A stretch of 64,000 nt of DNA from Cupriavidus laharis (GTDB lineage Bacteria; Pseudomonadota; Gammaproteobacteria; Burkholderiales; Burkholderiaceae). Below, piece after piece: positions 31,122-40,598 of the stretch. The notes under the pieces were generated by a model. It did not search any database and had not been told where the DNA came from. It saw nothing but the letters and a program-made list of their open reading frames with translations. How positions within the stretch are numbered: position 1 is the stretch's first letter; each line of letters starts with the position of its first letter. Made by a program: the position numbers and the translations under genes. The stretch is taken from NCBI RefSeq assembly GCF_914271435.1, contig NZ_CAJZAI010000014.1, forward strand, positions 1 through 64,000. Direction: 5' to 3'.

Positions 31122-32237
31122 ATGAGCCACCTGTTTGATCCTCTCGATATCGGCAACCTCACGCTGTCCAACCGCATCATCATTGCGCCCATGTGCCAAT
31201 ACTCGGCGCAGGACGGCAACGCCGGCGACTGGCACATGATCCACCTTGGCTCGCTGGCGCTGTCCGGCGCGGGCATGCTCATCATCGAAGCCACCGCGGT
31301 GTCGCCGGAGGGCCGCATCACTGCGGGGGATCTGGGCCTTTACGCTGACGAGAACGAGGCCGCGCTCGGCCGCGTGCTGAAAGCCATCCGTGCGCACGCT
31401 CCCATGGCCGTGGCCGTACAGCTCGCGCATGCCGGGCGCAAGGCTTCCAGCCAGGCCCCGTGGGATGGCGGCCAGCAGGTTGCGCCGAACGCGCCGGGCG
31501 GCTGGCAGGCCGTGGCACCGTCGGCCGTGCCGCATGCCGATGGCGAAGTGCCGCCCACCGCGCTGGACCGCGCCGGTATGGACAAGGTGCGCGATGACTT
31601 CATCGCCGCCGCGGTGCGTGCCGTGCGGCTCGGTATCCAGGGCATCGAGATCCACGCCGCGCACGGCTACCTGCTGCACCAGTTCCTGTCGCCGCTGGCC
31701 AACCATCGCGATGACGAGTACGGCGGCAGCCTGGAAAACCGCATGCGATTCCCGATCGAGGTCTTTGACGCCGTGCGTGCGGCGGTACCTGCGGATCGTC
31801 CTGTGTGGATGCGCATCTCCGCCACGGACTGGGTGCCGGGCGGCTGGGATATCGACGGCACGGTGGCCCTGTCAAAGGCATTAAAGGCGCGCGGTTGCGC
31901 GGCCATCCATGTCACTACAGGAGGCGTGTCACCCGCGCAGGCCATCAAGTTGGGGCCGGGCTATCAGGTGCCTTATGCCCAGCGCGTGAAGGCCGAGGTG
32001 GGGCTGCCCACCATCGCCGTGGGCCTGATCACCGAACCGGAGCAGGCCGAGGCCATCATCGCCGGCAACGAGGCCGATGCGGTCTCGCTGGCGCGCGCGA
32101 TGCTGTATGACCCGCGCTGGCCCTGGCACGCCGCCGCAAAGCTGGGCGCAAGCGTGGCGGCGCCGAAGCAGTACTGGCGCTCGCAGCCGCGCGAGTTGAA
32201 GGACCTGTTCTCAGGCGCGAGCTTCGGCCAGCGCTGA
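31122..32237 (+). CDS. Old yellow enzyme, NADH:flavin oxidoreductase (XenA/YqjM-like)
   Basis: 371-residue FMN-dependent ene-reductase. The barrel begins LFDPLDIGNLTLSNRIIIAP followed by MCQYSA, whose Cys modulates the flavin in the YqjM/XenA class. The substrate-binding His pair and the HAAHGYLLHQFLSPLANHR motif, plus EYGGSLENRMRF, are conserved. C-terminal Trp and Arg residues (QYWRSQPRELKDL) fit this thermophilic-like subgroup. It reduces activated alkenes and xenobiotics such as enones and nitro compounds. It lies 100 bases after the MFS pump and 34 before the VOC gene; these may form a small detoxification group under the TetR repressor. Confidence 0.92.
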   Translation: MSHLFDPLDIGNLTLSNRIIIAPMCQYSAQDGNAGDWHMIHLGSLALSGAGMLIIEATAVSPEGRITAGDLGLYADENEAALGRVLKAIRAHAPMAVAVQLAHAGRKASSQAPWDGGQQVAPNAPGGWQAVAPSAVPHADGEVPPTALDRAGMDKVRDDFIAAAVRAVRLGIQGIEIHAAHGYLLHQFLSPLANHRDDEYGGSLENRMRFPIEVFDAVRAAVPADRPVWMRISATDWVPGGWDIDGTVALSKALKARGCAAIHVTTGGVSPAQAIKLGPGYQVPYAQRVKAEVGLPTIAVGLITEPEQAEAIIAGNEADAVSLARAMLYDPRWPWHAAAKLGASVAAPKQYWRSQPRELKDLFSGASFGQR

Positions 32238-32271
32238 CCCGTTACCACGCCAAGCCGAAAGAGGAGGCCGC

Positions 32272-32661
32272 ATGAAACCCCGTGTCACCCTGATCACGCT
32301 GGGCGTCGACGACCTGGAGCGGTCGCTGCGTTTCTATCGCGACGGGCTGGGCCTGCCGACCCAGGGTATCGTCGGCGAGCAGTTCGAGCACGGCGCCGTG
32401 GCTTTCTTCGACCTGCAGCCGGGCCTCAAACTGGCCATCTGGCCACGCGCCAGCCTCGCGCACGACACCGGATTGCCGGTGTCCGTCCGTTCCCCTGCCG
32501 GGTCTTCCCTGGCGCACAACGTCGGCAGCCAGGCCGAGGCCGATGCGGTCATGCAACAGGCCGCCGCGGCCGGGGCCACCATCGTCAAGCCCGCGCAGCC
32601 GACCTTCTGGGGCGGCTATGCGGGCTACTTCGCGGACCCGGACGGCCATCTCTGGGAGTAG
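32272..32661 (+). CDS. VOC-superfamily (glyoxalase-like) protein
   Basis: 129 residues of the vicinal-oxygen-chelate fold in two beta-alpha-beta-beta-beta halves: VTLITLGVDDLERSLRFYRD and, in the second half, PTFWGGYAGYFADPDGHLWE. Many such single-domain proteins bind metals or small antibiotics. The first-half Glu/His metal residues are not convincing here, so the activity cannot be assigned. The start is ATG 32272 with AGAGGAGG upstream. It is probably co-transcribed with the old yellow enzyme. Confidence 0.85.
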   Translation: MKPRVTLITLGVDDLERSLRFYRDGLGLPTQGIVGEQFEHGAVAFFDLQPGLKLAIWPRASLAHDTGLPVSVRSPAGSSLAHNVGSQAEADAVMQQAAAAGATIVKPAQPTFWGGYAGYFADPDGHLWE

Positions 32662-32787
32662 CCTGGAACCCGCAGATGCTGCCCGCCGACTGAGGATGCT
32701 GCAGAAAGTGCCGGGCGGGGCGCAAGGCTGCCGCGCGCACTATAGTAGTACCTGACCTACGTGGCGCATCGCCGGAGGGAAGGCACG

Positions 32788-33276
32788 ATGAAGGCATGCA
32801 AGACAACGTTCGGGCGGCCGCGCCGCCTTGCCGTCATGGCACTGGCATCAGCCGTGCTGATGGGCCTTGCCCCGGCTTCGCGGGCACAGTTGGGTGACGT
32901 GCTGAAGAATCCCATGGGCGGCGCCGGTGGCGCCGCGGAAAGCGCGACGGGCGGGCTGGGAGGGGTGGGTGGTGGCCTCTCGCTGCAGTCGCTGTCCTCG
33001 GGAAGCACGGGCAATGTTGCCGGGCTGCTGGATTTCTGCATCAAGAACAACTACCTGGGTGCGGGCGGCGGCGCGGCTTCGGTCAAGGACAAGCTGATGG
33101 ACAAGCTTGGCGGGCCGTCCAAGGCTTCAACCGACAGCGGCTATACCAGCGGCGCAAAGGGCATCCTGCAGGACGGCCATGGCAAGACGCTGGACCTGAG
33201 CGGCAGCGGCCTGAAGGCCAAGGCCACCGAACAGGTGTGCGAGAAGATACTTTCGCAAGGCAAGTCACTACTGTGA
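32788..33276 (+). CDS. DUF2501 exported protein
   Basis: 162 residues. A signal peptide ends near LAPASRAQ, and the mature protein opens LGDVLKNPMGGAGGAAESAT, the DUF2501 (E. coli YjjA-type) pattern. A Gly/Ser-rich stretch is followed by a predicted helical region with two Cys (LLDFCIKNNYLG and TEQVCEKILSQG) that could form a disulfide. Function unknown in the whole family. ATG 32788 follows GGAGGGA; GTG 32761 is in frame but less likely. Confidence 0.85.
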   Translation: MKACKTTFGRPRRLAVMALASAVLMGLAPASRAQLGDVLKNPMGGAGGAAESATGGLGGVGGGLSLQSLSSGSTGNVAGLLDFCIKNNYLGAGGGAASVKDKLMDKLGGPSKASTDSGYTSGAKGILQDGHGKTLDLSGSGLKAKATEQVCEKILSQGKSLL

Positions 33277-33473
33277 TTTTGCGCACTGCATCATCTTTTT
33301 GGCATTTTTCGCAGGGATTTCCATGATTGCCACACCGCTTCGAAGTGGCGACCATGGTCCAAAACAGACAGCAAAGGCATTGCGCCAGGGCGTCCCCCCA
33401 ATTGAAGCGGCCTGGCGGCAGCACGATGTAGACCAATAAAAGCATCCGGGGCAAGACCCCACGGGAGACATCC

Positions 33474-33641
33474 ATGCAAGTCTATGACGGCCTCGTGTAC
33501 CTGACTGCGATGGTGCTGGTGTGCTTGTATGTCTATCTTGGCGTGATGACGCGCAGCACCGCGATCCGGCTGGGTTCTCCGGCCATCGTCGCGGTGCTCG
33601 TGCTGGTGTATTCGATGTCGCCGATGCACGCCGTCGGCTGA
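33474..33641 (+). CDS. Small two-helix membrane protein
   Basis: 55 residues starting MQVYDGLVYLTAMVLVCLYV, with two predicted membrane segments (about 8-24 and 34-49) separated by a short charged turn (MTRSTAIRL). The ATG follows GGGAGA at a good distance, and the codon use matches the surrounding genes, which argues for a real gene. No family was recognised. Neighbours on both sides are unrelated. Confidence 0.6.
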   Translation: MQVYDGLVYLTAMVLVCLYVYLGVMTRSTAIRLGSPAIVAVLVLVYSMSPMHAVG

Positions 33642-34350
33642 GTTCGCGGGGCGCCTGCCCGCCGCCATGGCGCGGCATCCGGGGCACGGTTTGCGATGCC
33701 GCAGGCCAAGCGCATCGCGACTACGGCGTGGTTCGGGCCAGACCTTCGCGCCTAGACTACTGCGTGCGCGCAGCGCAGCCGTAGGCGTCCTACCGATATC
33801 GCTGTTGGAAGGGACCACTCTGTAATCCGGGTTCGTTCGTACGCCCTGTCCCATCCTAATCATCTACGCGGCAGGCAATTGTGCTCGTCCTCTGATGCCT
33901 CGATCTCTTCGAGCCTTCGACGTCCCGATAAAAACGCGTTTTTGGTTACTTTTTCCGCTCGGGAAAAAGTGACTCGTCGGCTACGCCGGCGAAACAGCCA
34001 CGCCTGCCAAGCACGCCAACCCAATCATCCCCACAGACCCCGCACTTCGACAAAAAACCATTTTTTCCGCCTCGTCCCGGATCGCACAAGACTGAGATCG
34101 GCAACCACGTCCATAACCGGTCACGACAGCCGGTGCCGCCCGCCACGCAGGAATCCGCAACAATTCGTACGGCAAAACCCAAACCTGCCGACGCTGGCCT
34201 GCGAATTCGGCCGGCGTGCCGTAAGGCATTCCCCGAGCGGCACCGCAAATCGTCGGATACGACGAACACCCCTCACCAGACCCTGTCCAGAATTTTTTCG
34301 AGACCCGCGATTGGCCTGGGTCCGAAACAAGAAAACGGAGACAAGAACGA
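33642..34350. other. 709-base gap with an inverted repeat
   Basis: No convincing gene is present. An imperfect hairpin GTTACTTTTTCC (33945-33956) / GGAAAAAGTGAC (33962-33973) stands out. A similar arrangement recurs near genes in several proteobacteria, so it may be a dispersed element. The final part before 34351 holds GGAGACAAG, the ribosome site of the next gene. The region is poorer in GC than its neighbours. Confidence 0.55.
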
Positions 34351-35646
34351 ATGAGCGCAACCTATCAGCGGGGCCGGGCATGGGTGGTTACCGTGCTGCT
34401 GTTCCTGTTCGTGGTGGTCAACTTCCTCGACAAGATCAGCGTAGGGCTGCTTGCCGGGCCGATGATGGACGAGCTGGGCCTGACGCCAGCCCAGTTCGGG
34501 CTGGTCGGCAGCAGTTTCTTCTGGCTGTTTGCGGTGGCCGGCGTGGCGGGCGGCTTCATTGCCAACCGTGTGTCGTGCACGCTGCTGCTGTTGCTGATGG
34601 CCATCGCATGGTCCGTATTCCAGCTGCCGCTCGCCTGGTCGTCGAGCCTCGCGGTGCTGATCGCCGCGCGCGTGCTGCTGGGCATTGCCGAAGGGCCGTC
34701 AACGGCGATTGCCATTCACGCGGCTTACAAATGGTTTCCGGATGATCGCCGCACGCTCCCCGTCGCCTTCTTTACACAAGGCGGCGCCACGGGGCTGATC
34801 CTTGCCGGCATCACCATTCCCTACATCACGACGCACTGGGGCTGGCGGGCCAACTTCTACGTGCTGGCCGCACTGGGCGCTGCATGGACCGTGCTGTGGC
34901 TGCTGTTCGGCGGCGAGGGCAAGGTCGACCAGGCCTCGGCCGAGGCGACGGCGCAGCCGCGCGTTCCCTATCGGGCGCTGCTCGGCGATGCCACGGTGGT
35001 GGGCTGCTTCCTGCTGCGCTTTGTCGCGTACTGGAGCCTGGCGCTGTCGCTAACCTGGTTTGCGGCGTACCTGCAGCGCGGCCTTGGCTTTGACCATGCC
35101 ACGTCGGGCAGGCTGTTCGCCGCCATCATCGCGGTCAACATGCCGGTCACGCTCGCCGTGGCGTGGTGGTCGCAGCGCATGCTGCGCCGGGGCACGCCAT
35201 CGCGCATCGCAAGGGGCCGCCTGGCTGCGCTGATGCTGGTAGGCGCCGGGGTCTGCCTGGCCGCGCTGGTGTCGCCTGGGCTGGACAACTGGCAGCGCGT
35301 GGCGCTGCTGGCGGCAAGCTGCGCGCTGGCGCCGTCGATCTACTCGCTGGGTCCGGCCATGCTGGCCGAGGTCTGCCCGCCAGCGCAGCGGGGCGCGCTC
35401 CTGTCGATCGACGCCTCGATTTCATCGATTGCAGGCATCCTCGCGCCGCTGGTAACGGGCTATCTGGTGCAGAACGCCACTGGCGCGCATGGCTACGAGT
35501 TGGGCTTCGCGGTCTGCGGCGCATTGATGATCGTGGGCGGCTTCGCCGGTGCGGCCTTGATCAACCCCGAGCGCTCGAAGCAGCGAATGGCCGGCTTGCA
35601 GCAGTACGCGGCAACGGCCCCGCATGCGCACCCTGCACACGCGTGA
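34351..35646 (+). CDS. MFS transporter
   Basis: 431 residues with 12 predicted membrane helices. It begins with a short polar tail and a first helix VVTVLLFLFVVVNFLDKISV whose Asp-Lys pair is typical of the anion:cation symporter-like branch. FWLFAVAGVAGGFIANRVS and the loop ARVLLGIAEGPSTAIAIHAA are characteristic of carboxylate or aromatic-acid importers. The substrate cannot be named. ATG 34351 follows GGAGACAAG. It is isolated from other genes: a 709-base gap lies upstream and a convergent gene downstream. Confidence 0.87.
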   Translation: MSATYQRGRAWVVTVLLFLFVVVNFLDKISVGLLAGPMMDELGLTPAQFGLVGSSFFWLFAVAGVAGGFIANRVSCTLLLLLMAIAWSVFQLPLAWSSSLAVLIAARVLLGIAEGPSTAIAIHAAYKWFPDDRRTLPVAFFTQGGATGLILAGITIPYITTHWGWRANFYVLAALGAAWTVLWLLFGGEGKVDQASAEATAQPRVPYRALLGDATVVGCFLLRFVAYWSLALSLTWFAAYLQRGLGFDHATSGRLFAAIIAVNMPVTLAVAWWSQRMLRRGTPSRIARGRLAALMLVGAGVCLAALVSPGLDNWQRVALLAASCALAPSIYSLGPAMLAEVCPPAQRGALLSIDASISSIAGILAPLVTGYLVQNATGAHGYELGFAVCGALMIVGGFAGAALINPERSKQRMAGLQQYAATAPHAHPAHA

Positions 35647-35743
35647 CGCAGGGCGCCGGCCCCGCGCGAATGGCTCGGCATCGGGCTGGTCGCCGCGGGG
35701 GTGATCATGCTCAGCCCGAGGCGATAGCTGCGGCACCGCCGCT

Positions 35744-35992
35744 TCACTCCACCACATCGCCAACCCACACGCGGTCAAAGCTGGCCGCTGCCTCGCGCTG
35801 GATCTTGCGGACCGTTTCGGCGTCCGGAGCCTCATACTCGCACACCATGCGCATGCGGTCGGCGGAGACCAGGCTGCGTTTCCAGGCGACGTTGTACAGC
35901 GCGAGGCAGGGCCGCTCGCGGTCTGCGACGACCTTCATGTCTTCGTCGGACTGCGGGGTGGCGAAGCTGCGTTCTACGACAATGCGGGACAT
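35744..35992 (-). CDS. DUF4242 protein
   Basis: 82 residues of the small ferredoxin-like DUF4242 family. The opening RIVVERSFATP and the last half CEYEAPDAETVRKIQREA are characteristic, and relatives bind nickel in some structures. A Cys (PCLALYNV) and Trp (VAWKRSLV) are within the core. ATG 35992 follows GGAG. It sits 48 bases downstream of the large BTAD-ATPase gene on the same strand and is likely its co-transcribed partner. Confidence 0.75.
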   Translation of the reverse strand: MSRIVVERSFATPQSDEDMKVVADRERPCLALYNVAWKRSLVSADRMRMVCEYEAPDAETVRKIQREAAASFDRVWVGDVVE

Positions 35993-36040
35993 GGCAGGCT
36001 CCTTGTGAACGGACCGGATGCCGGACTTGATGCCTGCAGG

Positions 36041-39000
36041 CTAGGCGGATCGCGTTGGCACCAGCGTTGGAATGGCGCGGCACGCTGCGCGGGCGTGTCT
36101 GGCCGCAGCGGCGGCGCGCGCGCCGGGTACGTGCCGGCATTCAGCCTCGTCAAGCTCGGCCAGCCACTGCACAGCCTCGGCGGCGTGTCCGTTGGCGGCG
36201 TCCACCGTGGCCAGATGGGCGAGTGCGATGATCGTTTCAGTCTGGCGCCGCACGGCTCGGGCCGCTTGCAGGGCTTCGAGCGCGAGCGGCCGGATCAGGG
36301 GACTGTTGCCGTTGTCGCGCAGCAGCGTGGCAGCGCTGTTGAGTGCATACGCCAGATGTGCCTTGTCGTCGATGGCACGCAGGCTTTCCAGCGCCTTGTC
36401 CAGCGCCGCGTGCGCGGAAGCCTCTCCCTGCCGCAGGCCGGCCAGCGCTCCCAGTGCGCGCGCGAACGGCGCATCGGCCTCGCCCATGTGCCGCGCGGCC
36501 TCCATGATCCGCGCGCTGTGCCCGGCAACCTCGGCATTGTGGCCGCGCTCGAAGGCGATCGTCGCCAGCCACACCAGGCATTCATATTCGCGCCAGTGGT
36601 CCTGGCGCTGGCGGGCGAGGTCGACGGCCAGGGATACGAAGTCAAGCGCGGCAGCGGCGTCGCCGCGTGCCCGCGCGAGCAGACCCTGGCCCCATGCCAG
36701 TTCGATCACGCGCAGCGCCAGTGACTGTGCCAGTGCTTCTGCGTCACCGAGCATGGCCTGTGCCTGCGGCAGGTCGGACTCGACTTCCAGCAGGCAGCGC
36801 GCTGTGTTGGCCAGTTGCTGGCAGCGCGTGGCGGCGCCGGCCTTGCGCGTCATGCGCTCCGCGGCGAGCGTGGCCAGCCGGGTGCCCTCGGTGTCGTTGT
36901 CCTGCTGGTGCAGCCACGACAGCATATGCAGGCCTTCTGCGGCGTCCTCATGCAGGCCGAGCGTATCGGCGTCTTCCACCGCGTGCCGCAGGGCGTCGGC
37001 CAGTGCCGGCGCGCGGCGTTCGGGCCGATTGCTCGCAGCCACCAGCCGCAGTTTCAGCAGGCGTACGGCCAGGTGCGTACGTGCCTGGCCTGCCGGAAGC
37101 GAGTCGAGCAACCCGAGGCCCCGCTCGGTCACGGATACGGCCTCGTCGTTGGCACAAACGCGCAGGCAGTGTTCGGCGGCATCCACGCAAGCCTTTGCCG
37201 CCAGCGCGGCATCGCCGGCCAGTGCTGCGTGGTGGGCCAGCTCTCCATGCAGGGCCGGGTCCGATGCGCATTGCGCTTGCAGTTGCCGGGCGATCCAGCC
37301 ATGGACGATGCGGCGCCGTGGCGCCGACATGCTGCGGTACGCGGCCTGGCGCACCACGTCGTGGCTGAAGTCATAGCAGGCGCCATCATTGCCCATGCCG
37401 CCTTCGGCGCAGGGGCGCAACAGGCCATGCCGCTCCAGGCGCTCAAGCGTGGCCAGTACCTGCGCAAGCGGCGCGCCGGACACGTCGGCCAGCAGGCGCG
37501 GACGTACCTCGCGCCCCAGTGCGCAGGCGAGCCGCAGCAGTTCGCGCGTGTCGTGGTCCAGCGCGTCGAGCCGCTGCATGACGAGCTCGTCCAGCGTAGG
37601 CGTGCCGGCGGCCTGCCCGCATGCGGCGGCATTGGCAAGCTGAAGGACGAACAGCGGATTGCCGCCGCTGTCGCGCGCCACGGCTGCAGCGTCGAGCGTC
37701 GATGCCGGCCCCAGGAGTGCCGCGACTTCGTCGCTGTCAAGCGGGCGCAGCGGCAGGCGCCGCAAGTGGCCGTCGCGCGCGAGCGACTGCAGCAGTCCGC
37801 GCGCCCACGGGTTGTCGCCGGTTTCCGCCACGCGTGCGGCGGCGCAGGCAATGACCGGAGCCTGCGTGGGCAACGTCCGGCACAGGTAGTGCAGCAGCGC
37901 CGCTGAGCCTTCGTCCATCCATTGCAGATCGTCGAGCAGTACGGCAAGCGGCTGTACCGCGGCCAGCCGGGCCAGCCAGGCCGCGGTGTCGCTGAACAAT
38001 TGTTCGCGCGTGCCGGAGGCGGCTTCCGGGCCGGAAGCAGAGGGCCAGCCCTCGGCCATCGTGCGCAAGGCATCGCTCCACAAGCCGTAGGGCCGGATCA
38101 TCTCCACTGCATAGCAACGCCCGCGCAAGACCCGGAAGCCGGCGTGGCGGGCCGTATCGGCCAGGTAATCGAGCAGCCGCGTCTTGCCGATGCCGGGCTC
38201 GCCTTCGAGCAGCGTGAGCATGCTTGCGCTGTGGGACGCGACAAGGGCATCCAGTATCTGCTGCTCGCGCCGGCGTCCGATCAACGGGCTGGACGGCGCA
38301 GGCATGGCGGTTGTGTCGGGTGCGGTCGATTCGCCCGTTTGGGGCGTGGCGCAGCGGCCCTGTTGCCGGCGCCGCGCCTGGCGGATGGCCTGATCGAGCG
38401 GCCCGTCGGAGGGCATCGAGAGTTCGCGCTGCAGCAACTCGCGGGCGTGGGCGTAGTGCTGCTCGGCGTCGGGATAGCGTCCTGCGGCCGACAGCATGCC
38501 GACCAGCGCGGCATGCGCGGGTTCCGCGAGCGGATCGGCTGCAACCATCGCGCGCGCGTATCGCAGTGCCTGTTCCGGGGCGTGCTGCAGCCGCGCCACC
38601 AGTTCCGCGAGCACTGCGCCGCGCAGGCCGCCGTAGCGCTCGCGCTCGGCCGTGCACCAGTGATAGAACCGGTAGCAGCCCGGCAGGTCGAGGCCGCTCA
38701 GGAACTCGCCCTGCAGCAGGGCGGCGGCTTCTTCCAGCGCCTGCAGCGTGGCATGGGCGACGCCGCCGGCCAGAAGGGTCTGCACGCGCGCGATATCCAG
38801 CCATGCTTCGCCCGCGTCCAGGCGCACACGTTCGCGGTCGCTCCGGAGCCGAGGCTGGCCGGGCGCATCGACCACGGGACGCAGCTTGGTCAGGCTCCAG
38901 CGCAGCGCCGCGCGCGGATCGTCGGGACCGTTCCAGAGCAGGTCGCACAAGGCCTGGCGCGACTGCGGCACGCCGGTCACGGCAAGGTAGCCAAGCAGCG

Positions 39001-39142
39001 CACGGGTGCGGCGGGATGCAGGCAGCGCCACAGGCGCGGCGCCGCGCATGACGCAGAGATCACCGAGCAGGCGGATGTGCAGCCGGTCATCGGCGGACAC
39101 AGCGGCAAGTGGCGCAAGGGGCGGGGAGGGGGAAGCTGCCAC
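36041..39142 (-). CDS. BTAD/AAA-ATPase transcriptional activator with TPR-like tail
   Basis: 1033 residues. Domains in order: an OmpR-like winged helix (about 20-95, HIRLLGDLCVMRGAAPVALP), the bacterial transcriptional activator (BTAD) helical domain (about 110-250), an AAA/STAND-type ATPase (about 285-600) with Walker A GEPGIGKT (314-321) and Walker B LLDDLQWMDE, and a long alpha-helical TPR-like region to the end. This architecture belongs to the SARP/MalT-like large regulators that turn on when ATP and ligand bind. The start is GTG. Its target is not evident; the small DUF4242 gene just downstream may share its transcript. Confidence 0.88.
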   Translation of the reverse strand: MAASPSPPLAPLAAVSADDRLHIRLLGDLCVMRGAAPVALPASRRTRALLGYLAVTGVPQSRQALCDLLWNGPDDPRAALRWSLTKLRPVVDAPGQPRLRSDRERVRLDAGEAWLDIARVQTLLAGGVAHATLQALEEAAALLQGEFLSGLDLPGCYRFYHWCTAERERYGGLRGAVLAELVARLQHAPEQALRYARAMVAADPLAEPAHAALVGMLSAAGRYPDAEQHYAHARELLQRELSMPSDGPLDQAIRQARRRQQGRCATPQTGESTAPDTTAMPAPSSPLIGRRREQQILDALVASHSASMLTLLEGEPGIGKTRLLDYLADTARHAGFRVLRGRCYAVEMIRPYGLWSDALRTMAEGWPSASGPEAASGTREQLFSDTAAWLARLAAVQPLAVLLDDLQWMDEGSAALLHYLCRTLPTQAPVIACAAARVAETGDNPWARGLLQSLARDGHLRRLPLRPLDSDEVAALLGPASTLDAAAVARDSGGNPLFVLQLANAAACGQAAGTPTLDELVMQRLDALDHDTRELLRLACALGREVRPRLLADVSGAPLAQVLATLERLERHGLLRPCAEGGMGNDGACYDFSHDVVRQAAYRSMSAPRRRIVHGWIARQLQAQCASDPALHGELAHHAALAGDAALAAKACVDAAEHCLRVCANDEAVSVTERGLGLLDSLPAGQARTHLAVRLLKLRLVAASNRPERRAPALADALRHAVEDADTLGLHEDAAEGLHMLSWLHQQDNDTEGTRLATLAAERMTRKAGAATRCQQLANTARCLLEVESDLPQAQAMLGDAEALAQSLALRVIELAWGQGLLARARGDAAAALDFVSLAVDLARQRQDHWREYECLVWLATIAFERGHNAEVAGHSARIMEAARHMGEADAPFARALGALAGLRQGEASAHAALDKALESLRAIDDKAHLAYALNSAATLLRDNGNSPLIRPLALEALQAARAVRRQTETIIALAHLATVDAANGHAAEAVQWLAELDEAECRHVPGARAAAAARHARAACRAIPTLVPTRSA

Positions 39143-39322
39143 GCTGCTTTCAACCGTGGTTTCAACGGTGCCGGCACATAGTGGAACCGGTTGGACGGCG
39201 TGGACCCGCGACAGGAGGGTTCACCGGCCAGCCGCGCGGCACCGCCCGGTGTGGCCTGCAAAAAAGGTAGCACACGGAATCGCGCGTCGCCACGGCGGCG
39301 TGACTTCACCTGGAGAGACATC

Positions 39323-39628
39323 ATGCTGATCGCCAGATGGCAGATTGATGCCCGTTTCGGGCACAAGCAGGAGGTGATCAGCCGCCTGCAGCAGTGGGCG
39401 CAGGAGATTGCGCCGCAGGTCGGCATGCATTGCGGCAGGCTGCTGACCGGATCGATCGGCGCGCTGGAAGCTACCGTCGTCCACGACTGGGAGGTGGCCG
39501 ACCTGACCGAGCTGGACCGGGCCTGGCAACAACTCGCGCAGCTTCCGGCCCATGCACAGTGGGGGCGCGACCTGGAGCCGTTCGTGGTGTCCGGCACTGC
39601 GCGTTGGGAAATCTACCGCGTTATCTGA
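39323..39628 (+). CDS. Small protein of unknown function, probable dimeric barrel
   Basis: 101 residues beginning MLIARWQIDARFGHKQEVIS. It ends SGTARWEIYRVI, and its alternating strands and helices suggest a ferredoxin-like dimeric alpha/beta barrel of the NIPSNAP/ABM kind; I do not recognise the family. ATG 39323 follows TGGAGAGA closely. It is divergent from the BTAD-ATPase gene, 180 bases away. The following 194 bases (39629-39822) contain nothing I can name. Confidence 0.7.
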   Translation: MLIARWQIDARFGHKQEVISRLQQWAQEIAPQVGMHCGRLLTGSIGALEATVVHDWEVADLTELDRAWQQLAQLPAHAQWGRDLEPFVVSGTARWEIYRVI

Positions 39629-39822
39629 TCAACGATGCGCTGGAACAGAACCTCAACCCGGTGGGCCGGATCTTCTACTCGGCATCGACGTTCATCTGCA
39701 CGCCCGCCTCGCGCGTGCAGAAGGGGCCATGTGCCTCGGGGCGCAGGCCGGCGAAGCGCGCATCCGCGACGTGGTGGCGCGCGGTGGCTTCCGGCAGTTC
39801 CGGCGCGCCACGCAGACGCCGT

Positions 39823-40494
39823 TCAACCTGGTGTACGAAGCCAGGCCGCAGCGGCGGCGGGCCACCCGGTCCAGGCTGGCGTGTCGGGGCGTCGGCTATC
39901 GTGCCTGCCCGGTAGCAGTTGCGCCGGCTCCACGCCAAACAGGTTGGCGCACGCACTGGCGAACGCCGCCGCGGAGCGCAGGCCGGACTGGGTGGCAAGC
40001 AGCTCCAGCCGCGCGGGTGACAGGTCAGGCTGTGCCTGGGGCAGCGCCAGCATATAGAACGCCCGCGCCGCGCGTTGCTCGCGCACAAGCGGGTGCAGCG
40101 CCTCGCCTTCGGCGAACAGGCGCGCACGGACCAGGCGCTGGGCGACCTGCCACCGTTCGCCCAGCCGCGCGGCATTCCAGTGGACGGCCGGGTGTTCGAA
40201 GACCAGCCGCGCGAGCGTGCGGGACCAGTGCTTGTCGTGCTGGATGGCATTCATGCGCGGGCAGACCGCGTCCGGCACGGCCTCCAGCGTGATGGTGCAG
40301 GCCTGGCCCGGCGCGGCCTGCAATTCGCAGTCAAAGTGCGCAAATGCCGGAACCACGAAGGGATCGCCAGGCCGCACGTCGCGCCGTGCGTTGGCGTCGC
40401 GCAGCCGGGCCGCGCCCTGCTGGGCTTCCACGCGCACGGCGAATGGGAAACGCAGGCGGGTGATGCGGACGGGGGTGCTGCTGACGAGAGGCAT
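39823..40494 (-). CDS. AraC-family transcriptional regulator
   Basis: 223 residues. The C-terminal part holds two helix-turn-helix units of the AraC type: VAQRLVRARLFAEGEALHPL and LELLATQSGLRSAAAFASAC followed by ANLFGVEPAQL, spanning about 120-200. The N-terminal half is a beta-rich sensing domain (VRPGDPFVVPAFAHFDCELQ). The recognition helix departs somewhat from the common pattern, so binding specificity is unclear. ATG 40494 used. The gene is next to a Crp/Fnr regulator on the same strand, 105 bases apart; its own target genes are not obvious. Confidence 0.78.
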   Translation of the reverse strand: MPLVSSTPVRITRLRFPFAVRVEAQQGAARLRDANARRDVRPGDPFVVPAFAHFDCELQAAPGQACTITLEAVPDAVCPRMNAIQHDKHWSRTLARLVFEHPAVHWNAARLGERWQVAQRLVRARLFAEGEALHPLVREQRAARAFYMLALPQAQPDLSPARLELLATQSGLRSAAAFASACANLFGVEPAQLLPGRHDSRRPDTPAWTGWPAAAAAWLRTPG

Positions 40495-40598
40495 GCGGGC
40501 GTTGGCTAAAGCGCGGGCGCGCGGCCGGTTACTGTCGCAGCATTCTGCGGCCGGCGCAACGGTCGCCGATGTCGCCGAAGGGGCATTTCGCCGGCGGG

